From positions 124,001-188,000 of the forward strand of contig NZ_VLLG01000002.1 in the NCBI RefSeq assembly GCF_007830125.1: a stretch of DNA of 64,000 nt. The letters are read 5' to 3'. Each line of letters opens with the position of its first letter. Positions within the stretch are counted from its first letter, which is position 1. Below are positions 44,375 to 53,526 of the stretch, one piece after another. Source of the DNA: Chitinophaga japonensis. GTDB lineage: Bacteria > Bacteroidota > Bacteroidia > Chitinophagales > Chitinophagaceae. The notes below the pieces were generated by a model that was given only the letters and a program-made list of their open reading frames with translations, was not told where the DNA came from and did not search any database. Made by a program: the position numbers and the translations under genes.

Positions 44375-44743
44375 ATGGAGCCAGAAGCGATCGATATTAA
44401 TCAGCAGGAAAGCCCGGATACCATACCGGAACTGCCGGAGCAGAAAAAAGAATGGCGCCTGCGCATCAACTACCGGGCGCTGGTGCACAACATGCCCTTT
44501 ATCCTGTTCCTCAGCGCATTGGCATTGGTGTACATCGCCAACAGCCACCTGGCGGAAAAGAAGATCCGGCGTATCAACAAGCTGGGCAGGGAAATAAAAG
44601 AGCTGCGCTGGGAATACCTGAACGTGAAAAGTGAACTGATGTTCCGCAGCAAAATGAGCGAAGTGAGCAAGGCAGTAGAGCCGCTGGGATTGAAACCGCT
44701 CAATAATCCACCGCAGAAAATTGAAATAGGAAGTAAGAAGTAG
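44375..44743 (+). CDS. ftsL: FtsL-like cell division protein
   Basis: This 122-residue bitopic protein has a basic cytosolic N-terminus, one membrane helix (about 39-57, MPFILFLSALALVYIA) and a periplasmic coiled-coil (about 60-100, KKIRRINKLGREIKELRWEY). Position between rsmH and ftsI and this topology mark the Bacteroidota FtsL-like family, which bridges FtsQ and the septal synthase. The last residues (EIGSKK) and the TAG stop are encoded by the heptad array starting at 44727. The longer upstream frame reads through an octad array and was rejected. Confidence 0.8.
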   Translation: MEPEAIDINQQESPDTIPELPEQKKEWRLRINYRALVHNMPFILFLSALALVYIANSHLAEKKIRRINKLGREIKELRWEYLNVKSELMFRSKMSEVSKAVEPLGLKPLNNPPQKIEIGSKK

Positions 44744-44874
44744 GAAGTAAGAAAGTGTACATTATCATAACTCCTGCACACTGCTTCGCAAATATGAAAT
44801 AGAAGATAGGAAATAAGAGGTAGAAAAGTAGCAAAACGCAATAATCATACTTCCTACCTCTTACTTCATACTTC
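44727..44874 (+). repeat. heptad hairpin between ftsL and ftsI
   Basis: Heptads TAGGAAG, TAAGAAG, TAGGAAG and TAAGAAA (44727-44754) start inside ftsL and include its stop. A second purine tract (44795-44822: TGAAATA, GAAGATA, GGAAATA, AGAGGTA) is complementary to the pyrimidine tract 44847-44874 (ATACTTC, CTACCTC, TTACTTC, ATACTTC), giving a long imperfect stem just before ftsI. Confidence 0.72.
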
Positions 44875-44885
44875 ATAAATAGAAC

Positions 44886-46991
44886 ATGGAAGTCAAGAAG
44901 GACATATTATGGCGCGTATACCTGTGCTTCATCGGCATGGTGCTGTTTGGCGTGGTCATACTGGCCAGAGTGTTCATCCTCCAGAACGTGGAGGGCGGCT
45001 ACTGGCGCGGCATGGCGGATAGCCTGCATACCAGCTATGTATCACTGGCCGCGGAGAGGGGCACCATCTACTCCGAGGAAGGCAGGATGCTGTCTACTTC
45101 CATTCCCTATTTCGACATCCGGGTGGATTTTGCGGCGGACGGCCTGCGCGAGCACGACGGCAGGATATTTAAAGAGAACGTGGACTCGCTGGCCTACTAC
45201 CTTTCCCAACTGTTTGGCGACCGCAGCAAACGCGAGTACAAACAACTGCTGCGGGAAGGGTATAAAAGCAAGGACCGCTACTACCTCCTGAAGCGCGACG
45301 TGCCCTTCAGCCAGTTCAGGGAATTGCGCGGCTTCCCCATGTTCCGCCTGGGGCCCAATAAAGGCGGCATGATCGCGGAAACAAAGAACAAACGCATCAA
45401 CCCCTTCAAGCTGCTGGCCAACAGGACCATCGGCCTGGCCCGCAAAAATGCGCAGAACGTGGGACTGGAAAGAACCTACAACGATTACCTGAAAGGGGTG
45501 ACCGGCAAAAGGCTGATGCGCCGCATTGCTGGCGGCACCTACGTACCGGTGGAAGGATATGATATAGAGCCGGAAAACGGCCGCGACATCATCACCACCC
45601 TCGATGTAAACATGCAGGACATCGTGGAGACCGCCCTCATGAACATGATGGTGCAGAATGAAGCGGAGCACGGTACCTGTATATTAATGGAGGTAAAGAC
45701 CGGCAAGATCAAAGCTATTGCCAACCTGGGCCGCCAAAAGGACGGCAGCTACTGGGAGGATATGAACTATGCCCTGCAGGTAGGCGAGCCCGGCTCCACC
45801 TTCAAGCTGGCTACCATGATCGCTGTGCTGGAAGACAGGTACACCACCATTAACGGCACGGTAGACCTGAACTACGGGCGCTGGCAGGTAGGGCGCAGAA
45901 CGGTGTATGACTCCGAGCCGCACCACCGTACCAATGTAACTGTTAAGCAGGCCTTTGAGCTAAGCTCCAACGTGGGCATGGCCAAGCTGGCTTACCAATA
46001 TTATTACAAGCGGCCCAATGATTTTGTGGCCCACCTGAAAAAGCTGGGACTGCACCATCCTACCGGCATCGACCTGGTAGGCGAAGGCCGCCCGATCATC
46101 AAGAACACGGCCAGCCGCACCTGGAGCGCTACCACCCTGCCCTGGATGGCATTTGGCTACGAGGTGCTTATCAGCCCGCTGCAAACCTGCATGTTGTATA
46201 ATGCAGTAGCCAACAACGGGAAAATGATGAAGCCTTACCTCGTGAACACCATCCAGGAATACGGGCAGGTAGTAAAAGCATTTGAGCCCACCGTGCTGAT
46301 GGACAGCATCTGCTCCCAAAGCACGCTGAAACAGGTGAAGAAAATGCTGGAAGGCGTAGTGCTGGAAGGCACCGCTAAAAAGCTGTGGACCCCCTACTAT
46401 CCTTTTGCCGCCAAAACCGGTACGGCGCTGGTGGCCAACGGCAAGCGGGGGTATGCAGACAAGATCTACCAATCGTCATTTGCCGGGTACTTCCCCGCCA
46501 ATGACCCGCAATACACCTGCGTGGTGGTGATCAAGAACAAACCGCACGCCGCGCGGTTTTACGGCGCTTCTGTAGCAGGGCCGGTGTTCCGCGAAGTGGC
46601 GGACAAACTGTACGCCATTGCAGTGGAAAAACAGAAACCCCTGCAAACCACGGTGCGGATAGATTCTGCGCTGGCCCTGAAAGCCGGCAAAGGCAGCGAG
46701 TGGCAGGAAATACTGACCACCCTGCACCTGCCCTGGCAGGGCAAGGTAAGCAGCACCAACTGGGTGAGCGCAGAAGTGAACGACCGGCAGCAGGTAGCCC
46801 TGCAGCCGGTAAAACAAACCAAAGGGGCCGTGCCCGACGTAACCGGCATGGGGCTGAAAGACGCCCTGTACCTGTTGGAGAACGCCGGGCTGCGGGTAGA
46901 GATCAGGGGCGCCGGCAAGGTCAGCACCCAGTCTATCCCCGGCGGTACAAAAATTGGAAAAGATCAGAAGATCATTATAGAATTAAGCTGA
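44886..46991 (+). CDS. ftsI: penicillin-binding protein / septal transpeptidase FtsI with a PASTA domain
   Basis: FtsI crosslinks septal peptidoglycan. The 701-residue class B PBP has an N-terminal membrane helix (about 10-31), a pedestal domain, and the transpeptidase domain with S304-T-F-K307 (nucleophile S304), S360-S361-N362 and K510-T-G. A C-terminal PASTA domain follows (about 646-701, VPDVTGMGLKDALYLL). A single PASTA is usual in Bacteroidota FtsI but absent from the E. coli protein. It is followed by murE after 15 bases. Confidence 0.95.
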   Translation: MEVKKDILWRVYLCFIGMVLFGVVILARVFILQNVEGGYWRGMADSLHTSYVSLAAERGTIYSEEGRMLSTSIPYFDIRVDFAADGLREHDGRIFKENVDSLAYYLSQLFGDRSKREYKQLLREGYKSKDRYYLLKRDVPFSQFRELRGFPMFRLGPNKGGMIAETKNKRINPFKLLANRTIGLARKNAQNVGLERTYNDYLKGVTGKRLMRRIAGGTYVPVEGYDIEPENGRDIITTLDVNMQDIVETALMNMMVQNEAEHGTCILMEVKTGKIKAIANLGRQKDGSYWEDMNYALQVGEPGSTFKLATMIAVLEDRYTTINGTVDLNYGRWQVGRRTVYDSEPHHRTNVTVKQAFELSSNVGMAKLAYQYYYKRPNDFVAHLKKLGLHHPTGIDLVGEGRPIIKNTASRTWSATTLPWMAFGYEVLISPLQTCMLYNAVANNGKMMKPYLVNTIQEYGQVVKAFEPTVLMDSICSQSTLKQVKKMLEGVVLEGTAKKLWTPYYPFAAKTGTALVANGKRGYADKIYQSSFAGYFPANDPQYTCVVVIKNKPHAARFYGASVAGPVFREVADKLYAIAVEKQKPLQTTVRIDSALALKAGKGSEWQEILTTLHLPWQGKVSSTNWVSAEVNDRQQVALQPVKQTKGAVPDVTGMGLKDALYLLENAGLRVEIRGAGKVSTQSIPGGTKIGKDQKIIIELS

Positions 46992-47006
46992 AGCAATTAA
47001 AACGAA

Positions 47007-48473
47007 GTGCCAGTACTACGCAACATATTATACGGAGTAAGCCTGCAGGCCGTTCACGGGAACAACGATATTTCCGTGAACGAGCTGCGTATTGACTCCA
47101 GGGCCGTGCGCCCCAGCGATGCCTTTATTGCCGTAAAAGGCGTACATGCGGACGGGCATGCTTTTATTGACAAAGCCATTGAGCAGGGCGCAGCAGCCGT
47201 AATCTGCGAAACCCTGCCGGCCGAGCGGAGAGAGAACGTATGTTATGTACAGGTGGCGGACAGTACCGCCGCCTGCGGCATTATGGCCGATACCTTTTAC
47301 GGGCATCCTTCCCGCCAGCTACAGTTGGTAGGCGTTACCGGCACCAATGGTAAAACCACCATTGCCACCCTCCTGTTCCGCCTGTTTACCACGCTGGGCT
47401 ACCATTGCGGGCTGCTTTCCACCGTGCAGAACCAGGTAGGCGATACGGTGATACCGGCCACCCATACCACCCCCGATGCCATCAGCCTGCATGCGCTGCT
47501 GGCCAGGATGGTGGAAGCAGGCTGCCAGTACGCCTTTATGGAGGTAAGCTCCCATGCCGTACACCAGCAAAGGATAGCAGGGCTGCAGTTTGCCGGCGGC
47601 ATTTTCAGCAATATCACGCACGATCACCTGGACTATCATAAAACCTTTGACGAGTACATCCGGGTGAAGAAAGCCTTCTTTGACGGGCTGCCCAACACCG
47701 CCTTTGCGCTCACCAACCTGGACGACAAGCGGGGCAACGTGATGCTGCAGAACACCAAAGCGCGCAAAGCCACCTACAGCCTGCGCGCCATGGCGGACTT
47801 CAAAGGCAAGATACTGGAGAACAACCTCACGGGGCTGATCATGCAGGTAGGCGAGCAGGAAGTGCATTTCCGCCTGATAGGAGAATTCAATGCCTATAAC
47901 CTGCTGGCGGTATACGGCGCAGCCGTGCTGCTGGACCAGGACAAACATAGCGTGCTGCAGGCGCTGAGCAACCTGCAGGGTGCGGAAGGCCGCTTTGATT
48001 ACCTGCTTTCGGACCGGGAAAGGGTGATCGGTATCGTGGATTATGCCCATACCCCCGATGCGCTGCTGAATGTGCTGGCCACCATTGCCAACCTGCGCAA
48101 AGGCAACGAGCGGGTGATCACCGTGGTAGGCTGCGGCGGCGACCGCGATACCGCCAAGCGCCCGGTAATGGCCCAGGTAGCGGCAGAGCACAGCGACCAG
48201 GTAATCCTTACCTCGGACAACCCGCGCTCCGAAGACCCGGACGCCATCATCCGGGAAATGGAAGCCGGCGTGCCCGTGCACCAGAAAAAGAAAGTGCTGT
48301 CCATCACCGACAGGAAAGCCGCCATTAAAACCGCCATCAGCCTGGCCAATGCAGAAGACATTGTGCTGGTGGCCGGCAAGGGCCATGAAAAATACCAGGA
48401 AATAAAAGGCGTGAAACATGCCTTTGACGATAAACAGGTGCTGCAGGAAATGATGAAGCTGATGGAGAAATAA
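47007..48473 (+). CDS. murE: UDP-N-acetylmuramoyl-tripeptide synthetase MurE
   Basis: MurE adds the third residue of the peptidoglycan stem peptide. The 488-residue ligase has the P-loop VTGTNGKTTIATLL, HTTPDA, ATP-site EVSSHAV and NITHDHLDYH, and the C-terminal specificity motif DNPR (TSDNPRSEDPD), which indicates meso-diaminopimelate. The start is GTG, 15 bases after ftsI, chosen because the family N-terminus begins here. No murF follows; mraY comes next. Confidence 0.95.
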   Translation: MPVLRNILYGVSLQAVHGNNDISVNELRIDSRAVRPSDAFIAVKGVHADGHAFIDKAIEQGAAAVICETLPAERRENVCYVQVADSTAACGIMADTFYGHPSRQLQLVGVTGTNGKTTIATLLFRLFTTLGYHCGLLSTVQNQVGDTVIPATHTTPDAISLHALLARMVEAGCQYAFMEVSSHAVHQQRIAGLQFAGGIFSNITHDHLDYHKTFDEYIRVKKAFFDGLPNTAFALTNLDDKRGNVMLQNTKARKATYSLRAMADFKGKILENNLTGLIMQVGEQEVHFRLIGEFNAYNLLAVYGAAVLLDQDKHSVLQALSNLQGAEGRFDYLLSDRERVIGIVDYAHTPDALLNVLATIANLRKGNERVITVVGCGGDRDTAKRPVMAQVAAEHSDQVILTSDNPRSEDPDAIIREMEAGVPVHQKKKVLSITDRKAAIKTAISLANAEDIVLVAGKGHEKYQEIKGVKHAFDDKQVLQEMMKLMEK

Positions 48474-48500
48474 CCGAACGAACGAGGACTAACTAACTGT

Positions 48501-49751
48501 ATGCTATATTATTTTTTTAATTACCTGAAAACTGAATTCAACATCAGCGGCAGCGGGATGTTCCAGTACATCACCTTCCGGGTGACCATGGCCCTCCTGT
48601 TATCACTGGCCATTTCCCTGCTGCTGGGCAAAAGCATTGTCAGGTACCTGCAGCGCAAGCAGATCGGGGAAACCATCCGCGAGCTGGGCCTGCAGGGAGA
48701 GAACACCAAAAAAGGCACGCCTACCATGGGCGGGCTGATCATCCTGTCCGCCATTGTGATCCCTACCCTGCTTTTTGCACAGGTCCTCAGCGTGTACATC
48801 TGGCTGATACTGCTGTGCACCGTATGGCTGGGCCTGATCGGTTTTATAGACGATTACATCAAGGTATTTAAAAAGAACAAGGAAGGGCTGGCTGGCCGGT
48901 TCAAGATACTGGGACAGGTAGGGCTGGGCCTGATCGTGGGCCTCACGCTGTACTTTAACGAAAACGTGGTGATATCCCGCGAGGTGATCGGCGCCAAACC
49001 GCTGGCCCCTTATGAAAGGGTGATCTCCGAATCGGAAAGGGTGACCAAGGACGGGCACCGCTTTGTGGATGTAAAAACGCCCATCACCACCATCCCCTTT
49101 GTAAAAACGCATGAGTTCAACTACTCCCGGCTCATCTCCTGGATACCGGGGGCGGAGAAATACACGTTTGTGCTGTACGTACTGGTCGTGATCTTCATTA
49201 TCACCGCCGTATCCAACGGGGCAAACATAACGGACGGGCTGGACGGACTGGCCACCGGCGTGTCTGCCGTGATCGGCATCTGCCTGGGCGTGTTTGCCTA
49301 CGTGTCCGGCAACATACAGTTTGCCGAGTACCTCAATATCATGTACATCCCCAACCTGGGTGAGCTGTCCATATTCATCGCCGCACTGGTGGGAGGCTGC
49401 GTAGGCTTTTTGTGGTACAATGCCTACCCCGCGCAGGTGTTCATGGGCGATACCGGCAGCCTTGCGCTGGGCGGTATCATCGCATCGCTGGCCATCATTG
49501 TGCGGAAGGAGCTGCTGATCCCTATTTTCTGCGGCGTGTTCCTGGTGGAGAACCTCAGCGTAATGATACAGGTAAGCTACTTTAAATACACCAAGCGGAA
49601 GTATGGCGAAGGCAGGCGCATCTTCAGGATGTCGCCCCTGCACCACCATTACCAGAAGCTGGGATATCATGAAAGCAAAATAGCCGTGCGGTTCTGGATC
49701 GTAGCCATTATGTGCGCGGTAGTGTCCATTGCAACACTGAAAATGAGATAA
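48501..49751 (+). CDS. mraY: phospho-N-acetylmuramoyl-pentapeptide transferase MraY
   Basis: MraY makes lipid I by moving phospho-MurNAc-pentapeptide to undecaprenyl phosphate. The 416-residue polytopic membrane protein shows [10 protein letters not shown], the Mg-binding [32 protein letters not shown], and HHHYQKLG near the C-terminus. A cytoplasmic loop of about 65 residues (near 165-220) is longer than in E. coli, as is common in Bacteroidota. It is 4 bases upstream of murD. Confidence 0.96.
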   Translation: MLYYFFNYLKTEFNISGSGMFQYITFRVTMALLLSLAISLLLGKSIVRYLQRKQIGETIRELGLQGENTKKGTPTMGGLIILSAIVIPTLLFAQVLSVYIWLILLCTVWLGLIGFIDDYIKVFKKNKEGLAGRFKILGQVGLGLIVGLTLYFNENVVISREVIGAKPLAPYERVISESERVTKDGHRFVDVKTPITTIPFVKTHEFNYSRLISWIPGAEKYTFVLYVLVVIFIITAVSNGANITDGLDGLATGVSAVIGICLGVFAYVSGNIQFAEYLNIMYIPNLGELSIFIAALVGGCVGFLWYNAYPAQVFMGDTGSLALGGIIASLAIIVRKELLIPIFCGVFLVENLSVMIQVSYFKYTKRKYGEGRRIFRMSPLHHHYQKLGYHESKIAVRFWIVAIMCAVVSIATLKMR

Positions 49752-49755
49752 CAAA

Positions 49756-51102
49756 ATGTCACAGGGAAAACTGGTCATACTGGGAGCCGGTGAAAGCGGG
49801 ATCGGCGCAGCGCTGCTGGGAAAGCAGCGGGGGTATGACGTGTTTGTATCCGATGGCGGCGCTATTAAAGATATCTACAAACAGGAGCTGGCGGTAAACC
49901 ATATTCCCTTCGAGGAAGGCCACCACTCCTGGGACATTATACTGGCGGCGGATGAAATTGTGAAGAGCCCGGGCATACCGGAAAAATCGGAGCTGATGCA
50001 CAAGGTACGCGAAAGGCAGGTACCGGTGATCTCCGAAATAGAGCTGGCCTACCGTTTCAGCAAAGATCAAAAGATCATTGCCATCACGGGCAGCAACGGT
50101 AAAAGCACCACCACCGCGCTCACCTACCATATTTTCAAAGAGGCCGGCCTGCACGCCGCCATGGTAGGTAACATCGGCCTTAGTTATGCCCGGCAGGTGG
50201 CCACGGCGCCGGCGGACTATTATATTATTGAAGTGAGCAGCTTCCAGTTGGACGACATAAAGACCTTTAAGCCCAACGTAGCCATCCTGCTGAACATCAC
50301 ACCGGACCACCTGGACCGGTACGATTACAAAATGGAGCACTACGTGGCTTCCAAGTTCAGGATCACGATGAACCAGACAAAGGATGACTACTTCATCTAT
50401 TGTATGGACGACCCGGAGATCATGGACTACATGCAGACGAAAACTATTTATTCAACATCAATACCTTTTACTATCATGGAACCATTGAAGAAAGCAGGCG
50501 GATTTATAGCAAATGACCAGTTGAATGTTCAGTTGAATGATGATCCGGTGATTGTATCCATTTATGACCTTGCCCTGAAAGGCAAACATAACTTATATAA
50601 CTCAATGGCAGCGGGTATTGCAGGAAGAACCATGGACATCCGGAAAGAGAAGATCCGTGAAAGTCTCACCTCTTTCAAAAGCCTGGAGCACCGTATGGAA
50701 TACGTGGCTACCGTGCGCGGCGTGGATTTTATTAATGACAGCAAGGCCACCAATGTAAACTCCCTGTGGTTTGCACTGGAAAGCATGGAGCAGCCGGTAG
50801 TGCTGATCATGGGCGGTGTGGACAAAGGCAATGATTACAGTGCGATCAAAGACCTGGTACAGGAAAAAGTAAAAGGTATTGTATGCCTGGGCGTGGACAA
50901 CCAGCCGATACAGGATGCCCTGTCTGACGCTACGCCCAATATGATCAACACCGGCAGCATGAAGGATGCCGTACAGGCTGCCTTTAAGCTGGCCGCCAAA
51001 GGGGATGTGGTACTGCTCTCCCCTGCCTGCGCCAGCTTTGACCTGTTCAAGAATTACGAGGACAGGGGAAGGCAGTTCAAGGAAGGAGTGAGAGAACTAT
51101 AA
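49756..51102 (+). CDS. murD: UDP-N-acetylmuramoylalanine-D-glutamate ligase MurD
   Basis: MurD adds D-glutamate to UDP-MurNAc-Ala. The 448-residue ligase has an N-terminal Rossmann region (VILGAGESGIGAALL), the P-loop ITGSNGKSTTTALTYH, NITPDHLDRYD, FINDSKATNVNSLWFAL and the final LLSPACASFDLFKNYEDRG. The segment from about 50430 to 50640 is visibly more AT-rich than the rest of the gene while the frame stays intact. It is 6 bases upstream of ftsW. Confidence 0.96.
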   Translation: MSQGKLVILGAGESGIGAALLGKQRGYDVFVSDGGAIKDIYKQELAVNHIPFEEGHHSWDIILAADEIVKSPGIPEKSELMHKVRERQVPVISEIELAYRFSKDQKIIAITGSNGKSTTTALTYHIFKEAGLHAAMVGNIGLSYARQVATAPADYYIIEVSSFQLDDIKTFKPNVAILLNITPDHLDRYDYKMEHYVASKFRITMNQTKDDYFIYCMDDPEIMDYMQTKTIYSTSIPFTIMEPLKKAGGFIANDQLNVQLNDDPVIVSIYDLALKGKHNLYNSMAAGIAGRTMDIRKEKIRESLTSFKSLEHRMEYVATVRGVDFINDSKATNVNSLWFALESMEQPVVLIMGGVDKGNDYSAIKDLVQEKVKGIVCLGVDNQPIQDALSDATPNMINTGSMKDAVQAAFKLAAKGDVVLLSPACASFDLFKNYEDRGRQFKEGVREL

Positions 51103-51108
51103 TGTATT

Positions 51109-52305
51109 ATGGGTGATTTCTTATATAGGACCAAAGGCGACAAAGTGATATGGGCGATCGTGATCTTCCTGTCACTGGTAAGCTTACTCGCGGTGTACAG
51201 CGCCACGGGGTCGCTGGCCTATCGTGAACAGGGCGGCCACACGGAATACTACCTGCTGAAGCAGTTGACCGTGCTGGTGCTGGGGCTGCTGATCATTTAC
51301 TTTGCACACCGGGTGAATTATACCATTTATTCCCGCGTGGCGCAGATCGGGTTTATGATCTCCATCCCGCTGCTGATCTATACACTGGCGTTCGGCTCCA
51401 ACATCAACGATGCCAGCCGCTGGATCAGGCTGCCCATTATCAACCTTACGTTCCAGACATCGGACGTGGCCAAACTGGCCATATTCATGTATGTAAGCCG
51501 GCAGTTGTCCAAACGGCAGCAGGTGATCACGGACTTCAGGAAGGGTTTCCTGCCCATCATCATACCGGTAGGCATTATCTGCGTACTGATCATGCCTGCC
51601 AATATGAGCACCGCCCTGCTGCTGGGCGCCAGTTGCATGCTGCTGTGCTTCATAGGCCGCGTACCGGTAAAGTACCTGGCCGCCATGGTAGCTGCCGGGC
51701 TGGCGCTGGTGTTGCTGATGTTCCTTATAGCGAAGGTGTCCGGTATGGAAATGCGTACCAAGACCTGGAGCAACCGTATCGAGCATTTCTTTAGCAAGGA
51801 CGATGCGGAGCTGCCCTACCAGGTGCAGCAGGCCAACATTGCCATTGCCGGCGGCGGCCTGCTGGGCAAAGGACCGGGCAACAGTACGCAGCGGAACTTT
51901 TTACCGCATGCGTATTCTGATTATATATATGCAACAATTATAGAAGAGTATGGTATCTTTGGCGCCTTTTTGATATTGATGGCCTACCTGCTCCTTTTAT
52001 TACGCTGCATACGCATATACCGGAGATGCCCTTATGCATTCGGCGCCTTCCTGGCCCTGGGGCTGAGCGTGACGCTGGTAATACAGGCGCTCACCAACAT
52101 GGCGGTGAATGTAGGCGTGTTCCCGGTAACGGGTGTTACGCTGCCCATGGTAAGCATGGGCGGCTCTTCGGTGATCTTTACCAGCCTGGCCATTGGCATT
52201 ATTTTAAGCGTGGCGCGCAACGTGGAGGAAATGGAAGGCAAAAAAGCGGAACAGGAAAGAATAGCGAAAGCAATGGAACAACAGGAGGTAGGAAGTAGGA
52301 CGTAA
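51109..52305 (+). CDS. ftsW: peptidoglycan glycosyltransferase FtsW (SEDS family)
   Basis: FtsW polymerises lipid II at the septum as partner of FtsI. The 398-residue SEDS protein has about ten membrane helices, NDASRWIRLP, the extracellular AYSDYIYATIIEEYGIFGA region, and the signature VFPVTGVTLPMVSMGGSSV near the C-terminus. The last residues EVGSRT and the stop are encoded by the heptad array starting at 52283. Confidence 0.94.
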   Translation: MGDFLYRTKGDKVIWAIVIFLSLVSLLAVYSATGSLAYREQGGHTEYYLLKQLTVLVLGLLIIYFAHRVNYTIYSRVAQIGFMISIPLLIYTLAFGSNINDASRWIRLPIINLTFQTSDVAKLAIFMYVSRQLSKRQQVITDFRKGFLPIIIPVGIICVLIMPANMSTALLLGASCMLLCFIGRVPVKYLAAMVAAGLALVLLMFLIAKVSGMEMRTKTWSNRIEHFFSKDDAELPYQVQQANIAIAGGGLLGKGPGNSTQRNFLPHAYSDYIYATIIEEYGIFGAFLILMAYLLLLLRCIRIYRRCPYAFGAFLALGLSVTLVIQALTNMAVNVGVFPVTGVTLPMVSMGGSSVIFTSLAIGIILSVARNVEEMEGKKAEQERIAKAMEQQEVGSRT

Positions 52306-52351
52306 GAGGTAGGAGGTAATGCAGGTATCATACCTCTTACATCTTACTTCA
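52283..52351 (+). repeat. heptad hairpin between ftsW and murG
   Basis: Five heptads (AGGAGGT, AGGAAGT, AGGACGT, AAGAGGT, AGGAGGT; 52283-52317) begin inside ftsW. The tract 52331-52350 is complementary to part of them at 18 of 20 bases (TACCTCTTACATCTTACTTC), forming a strong stem 25 bases before murG. Confidence 0.75.
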
Positions 52352-52374
52352 ATCATCAAATTAATAAGACACTT

Positions 52375-53469
52375 ATGCAACGCAGAATTATCATAGCAGG
52401 CGGCGGTACAGGAGGACATATCTTCCCGGCCATTGCCATTGCCAATGCGTTGAAGAAGATATCGCCGGAAGTGGACATCCTTTTTGTGGGCGCCAACGGC
52501 AAGATGGAGATGGAGAAAGTGCCGCAGGCAGGCTACCCCATAGAAGGGCTGGACATAGCGGCTTTTAACCGCAGCAACATGCTGAAGAACCTGTTGCTGC
52601 CGTTCAGGATCATTAAAAGTTTAAACCAGGCCAGCAGCATACTGAAACGCTTCCGGCCCGATGTAGTGGTGGGCGTAGGCGGTTACGCCAGCTTCCCCAT
52701 GTTGCGGAAAGCGCAGCGCAAAGGCATTCCCACCCTTATCCAGGAGCAGAATTCCTATGCGGGCAAAACCAACAAGATATTGGGCGGCCGGGCCAACAGG
52801 ATCTGCGTGGCGTATGATGGAATGGAAAAGTTCTTCCCGGCTTCAAAGCTGATCTTCACCGGCAACCCGGTAAGAAGCAGCATCACCCAGTCCGCTGTTA
52901 CCCGGCAGGAAGCGCTGCAGCATTTTGGCCTGGAGGAAGGGAAGAAAACCGTGTTTGCCTTTGGCGGCAGCCTGGGCGCCCGGTCCATCAGCGAAGCGCT
53001 CCGCGCCTTGCTGCCGGCGTTCGGGGAAAAGGAGGTGCAACTGATCTGGCAAACCGGCAAGCTGTATTATGAAACCGCCAAAGCCGCCGCCGCCCCGTAT
53101 GCCTCGCATATAAAGGTGCACGAGTTCATCAACCTGATGGACTTTGCCTACAAAGCGGCGGATGTAGTGATATCCCGCGCAGGGGCCATGACCATTGCGG
53201 AAGAGTGCGTAGTGAAAAAACCGGTGATATTTGTGCCCTACCCCTACGCGGCGGAAGACCACCAGACCTTTAACGCAAAAAGCCTGGTGGACAAAAAAGC
53301 AGGACTGCTGATAAAGGACAGCGAGGTATCGAACGAGCTGGGCAACACTCTCTTCAGCCTGCTGCAGAACAAAGCGCTGATGGAACAGTTGGAGGAGAAT
53401 ATTGGAAAGCTGGGCAACAGCAATGCGGACATGGTGATAGCGAAAGAAGTGATGAAGTTAATGAGTTAA
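52375..53469 (+). CDS. murG: UDP-GlcNAc:lipid I N-acetylglucosaminyltransferase MurG
   Basis: MurG converts lipid I to lipid II at the inner membrane. The 364-residue GT-B glycosyltransferase has the N-terminal loop GGGTGGHIFPAIAIA, VGGYASFPML, IQEQNSYAGKTN, FGGSLGARSISEAL, and the donor-site region SRAGAMTIAE with PYPYAAEDHQTFNA. Normal length. The stop codon lies in TTAATGTGCTGATG, resembling the octad spacer units, and a heptad array precedes murC. Confidence 0.96.
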   Translation: MQRRIIIAGGGTGGHIFPAIAIANALKKISPEVDILFVGANGKMEMEKVPQAGYPIEGLDIAAFNRSNMLKNLLLPFRIIKSLNQASSILKRFRPDVVVGVGGYASFPMLRKAQRKGIPTLIQEQNSYAGKTNKILGGRANRICVAYDGMEKFFPASKLIFTGNPVRSSITQSAVTRQEALQHFGLEEGKKTVFAFGGSLGARSISEALRALLPAFGEKEVQLIWQTGKLYYETAKAAAAPYASHIKVHEFINLMDFAYKAADVVISRAGAMTIAEECVVKKPVIFVPYPYAAEDHQTFNAKSLVDKKAGLLIKDSEVSNELGNTLFSLLQNKALMEQLEENIGKLGNSNADMVIAKEVMKLMS

Positions 53470-53492
53470 TGTGCTGATGGTATCCGAAGTGT

Positions 53493-53520
53493 GGAATTTG
53501 GTATTTGGTATTTGGAATTT
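53493..53520 (+). repeat. GGTATTT heptad array between murG and murC
   Basis: Four consecutive heptads, GGAATTT, GGTATTT, GGTATTT and GGAATTT, fill the spacer directly before the murC start. No inverted partner is seen nearby. The unit is the complement type of the AATTCCA array at 33908. Confidence 0.65.
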
Positions 53521-53526
53521 TCGAAA

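Noticed and set aside
50430-50640. Horizontal insertion inside murD
   Set aside because: The reading frame, protein length and flanking motifs are uninterrupted, so insertion is not supported; only a base-composition change was noted.
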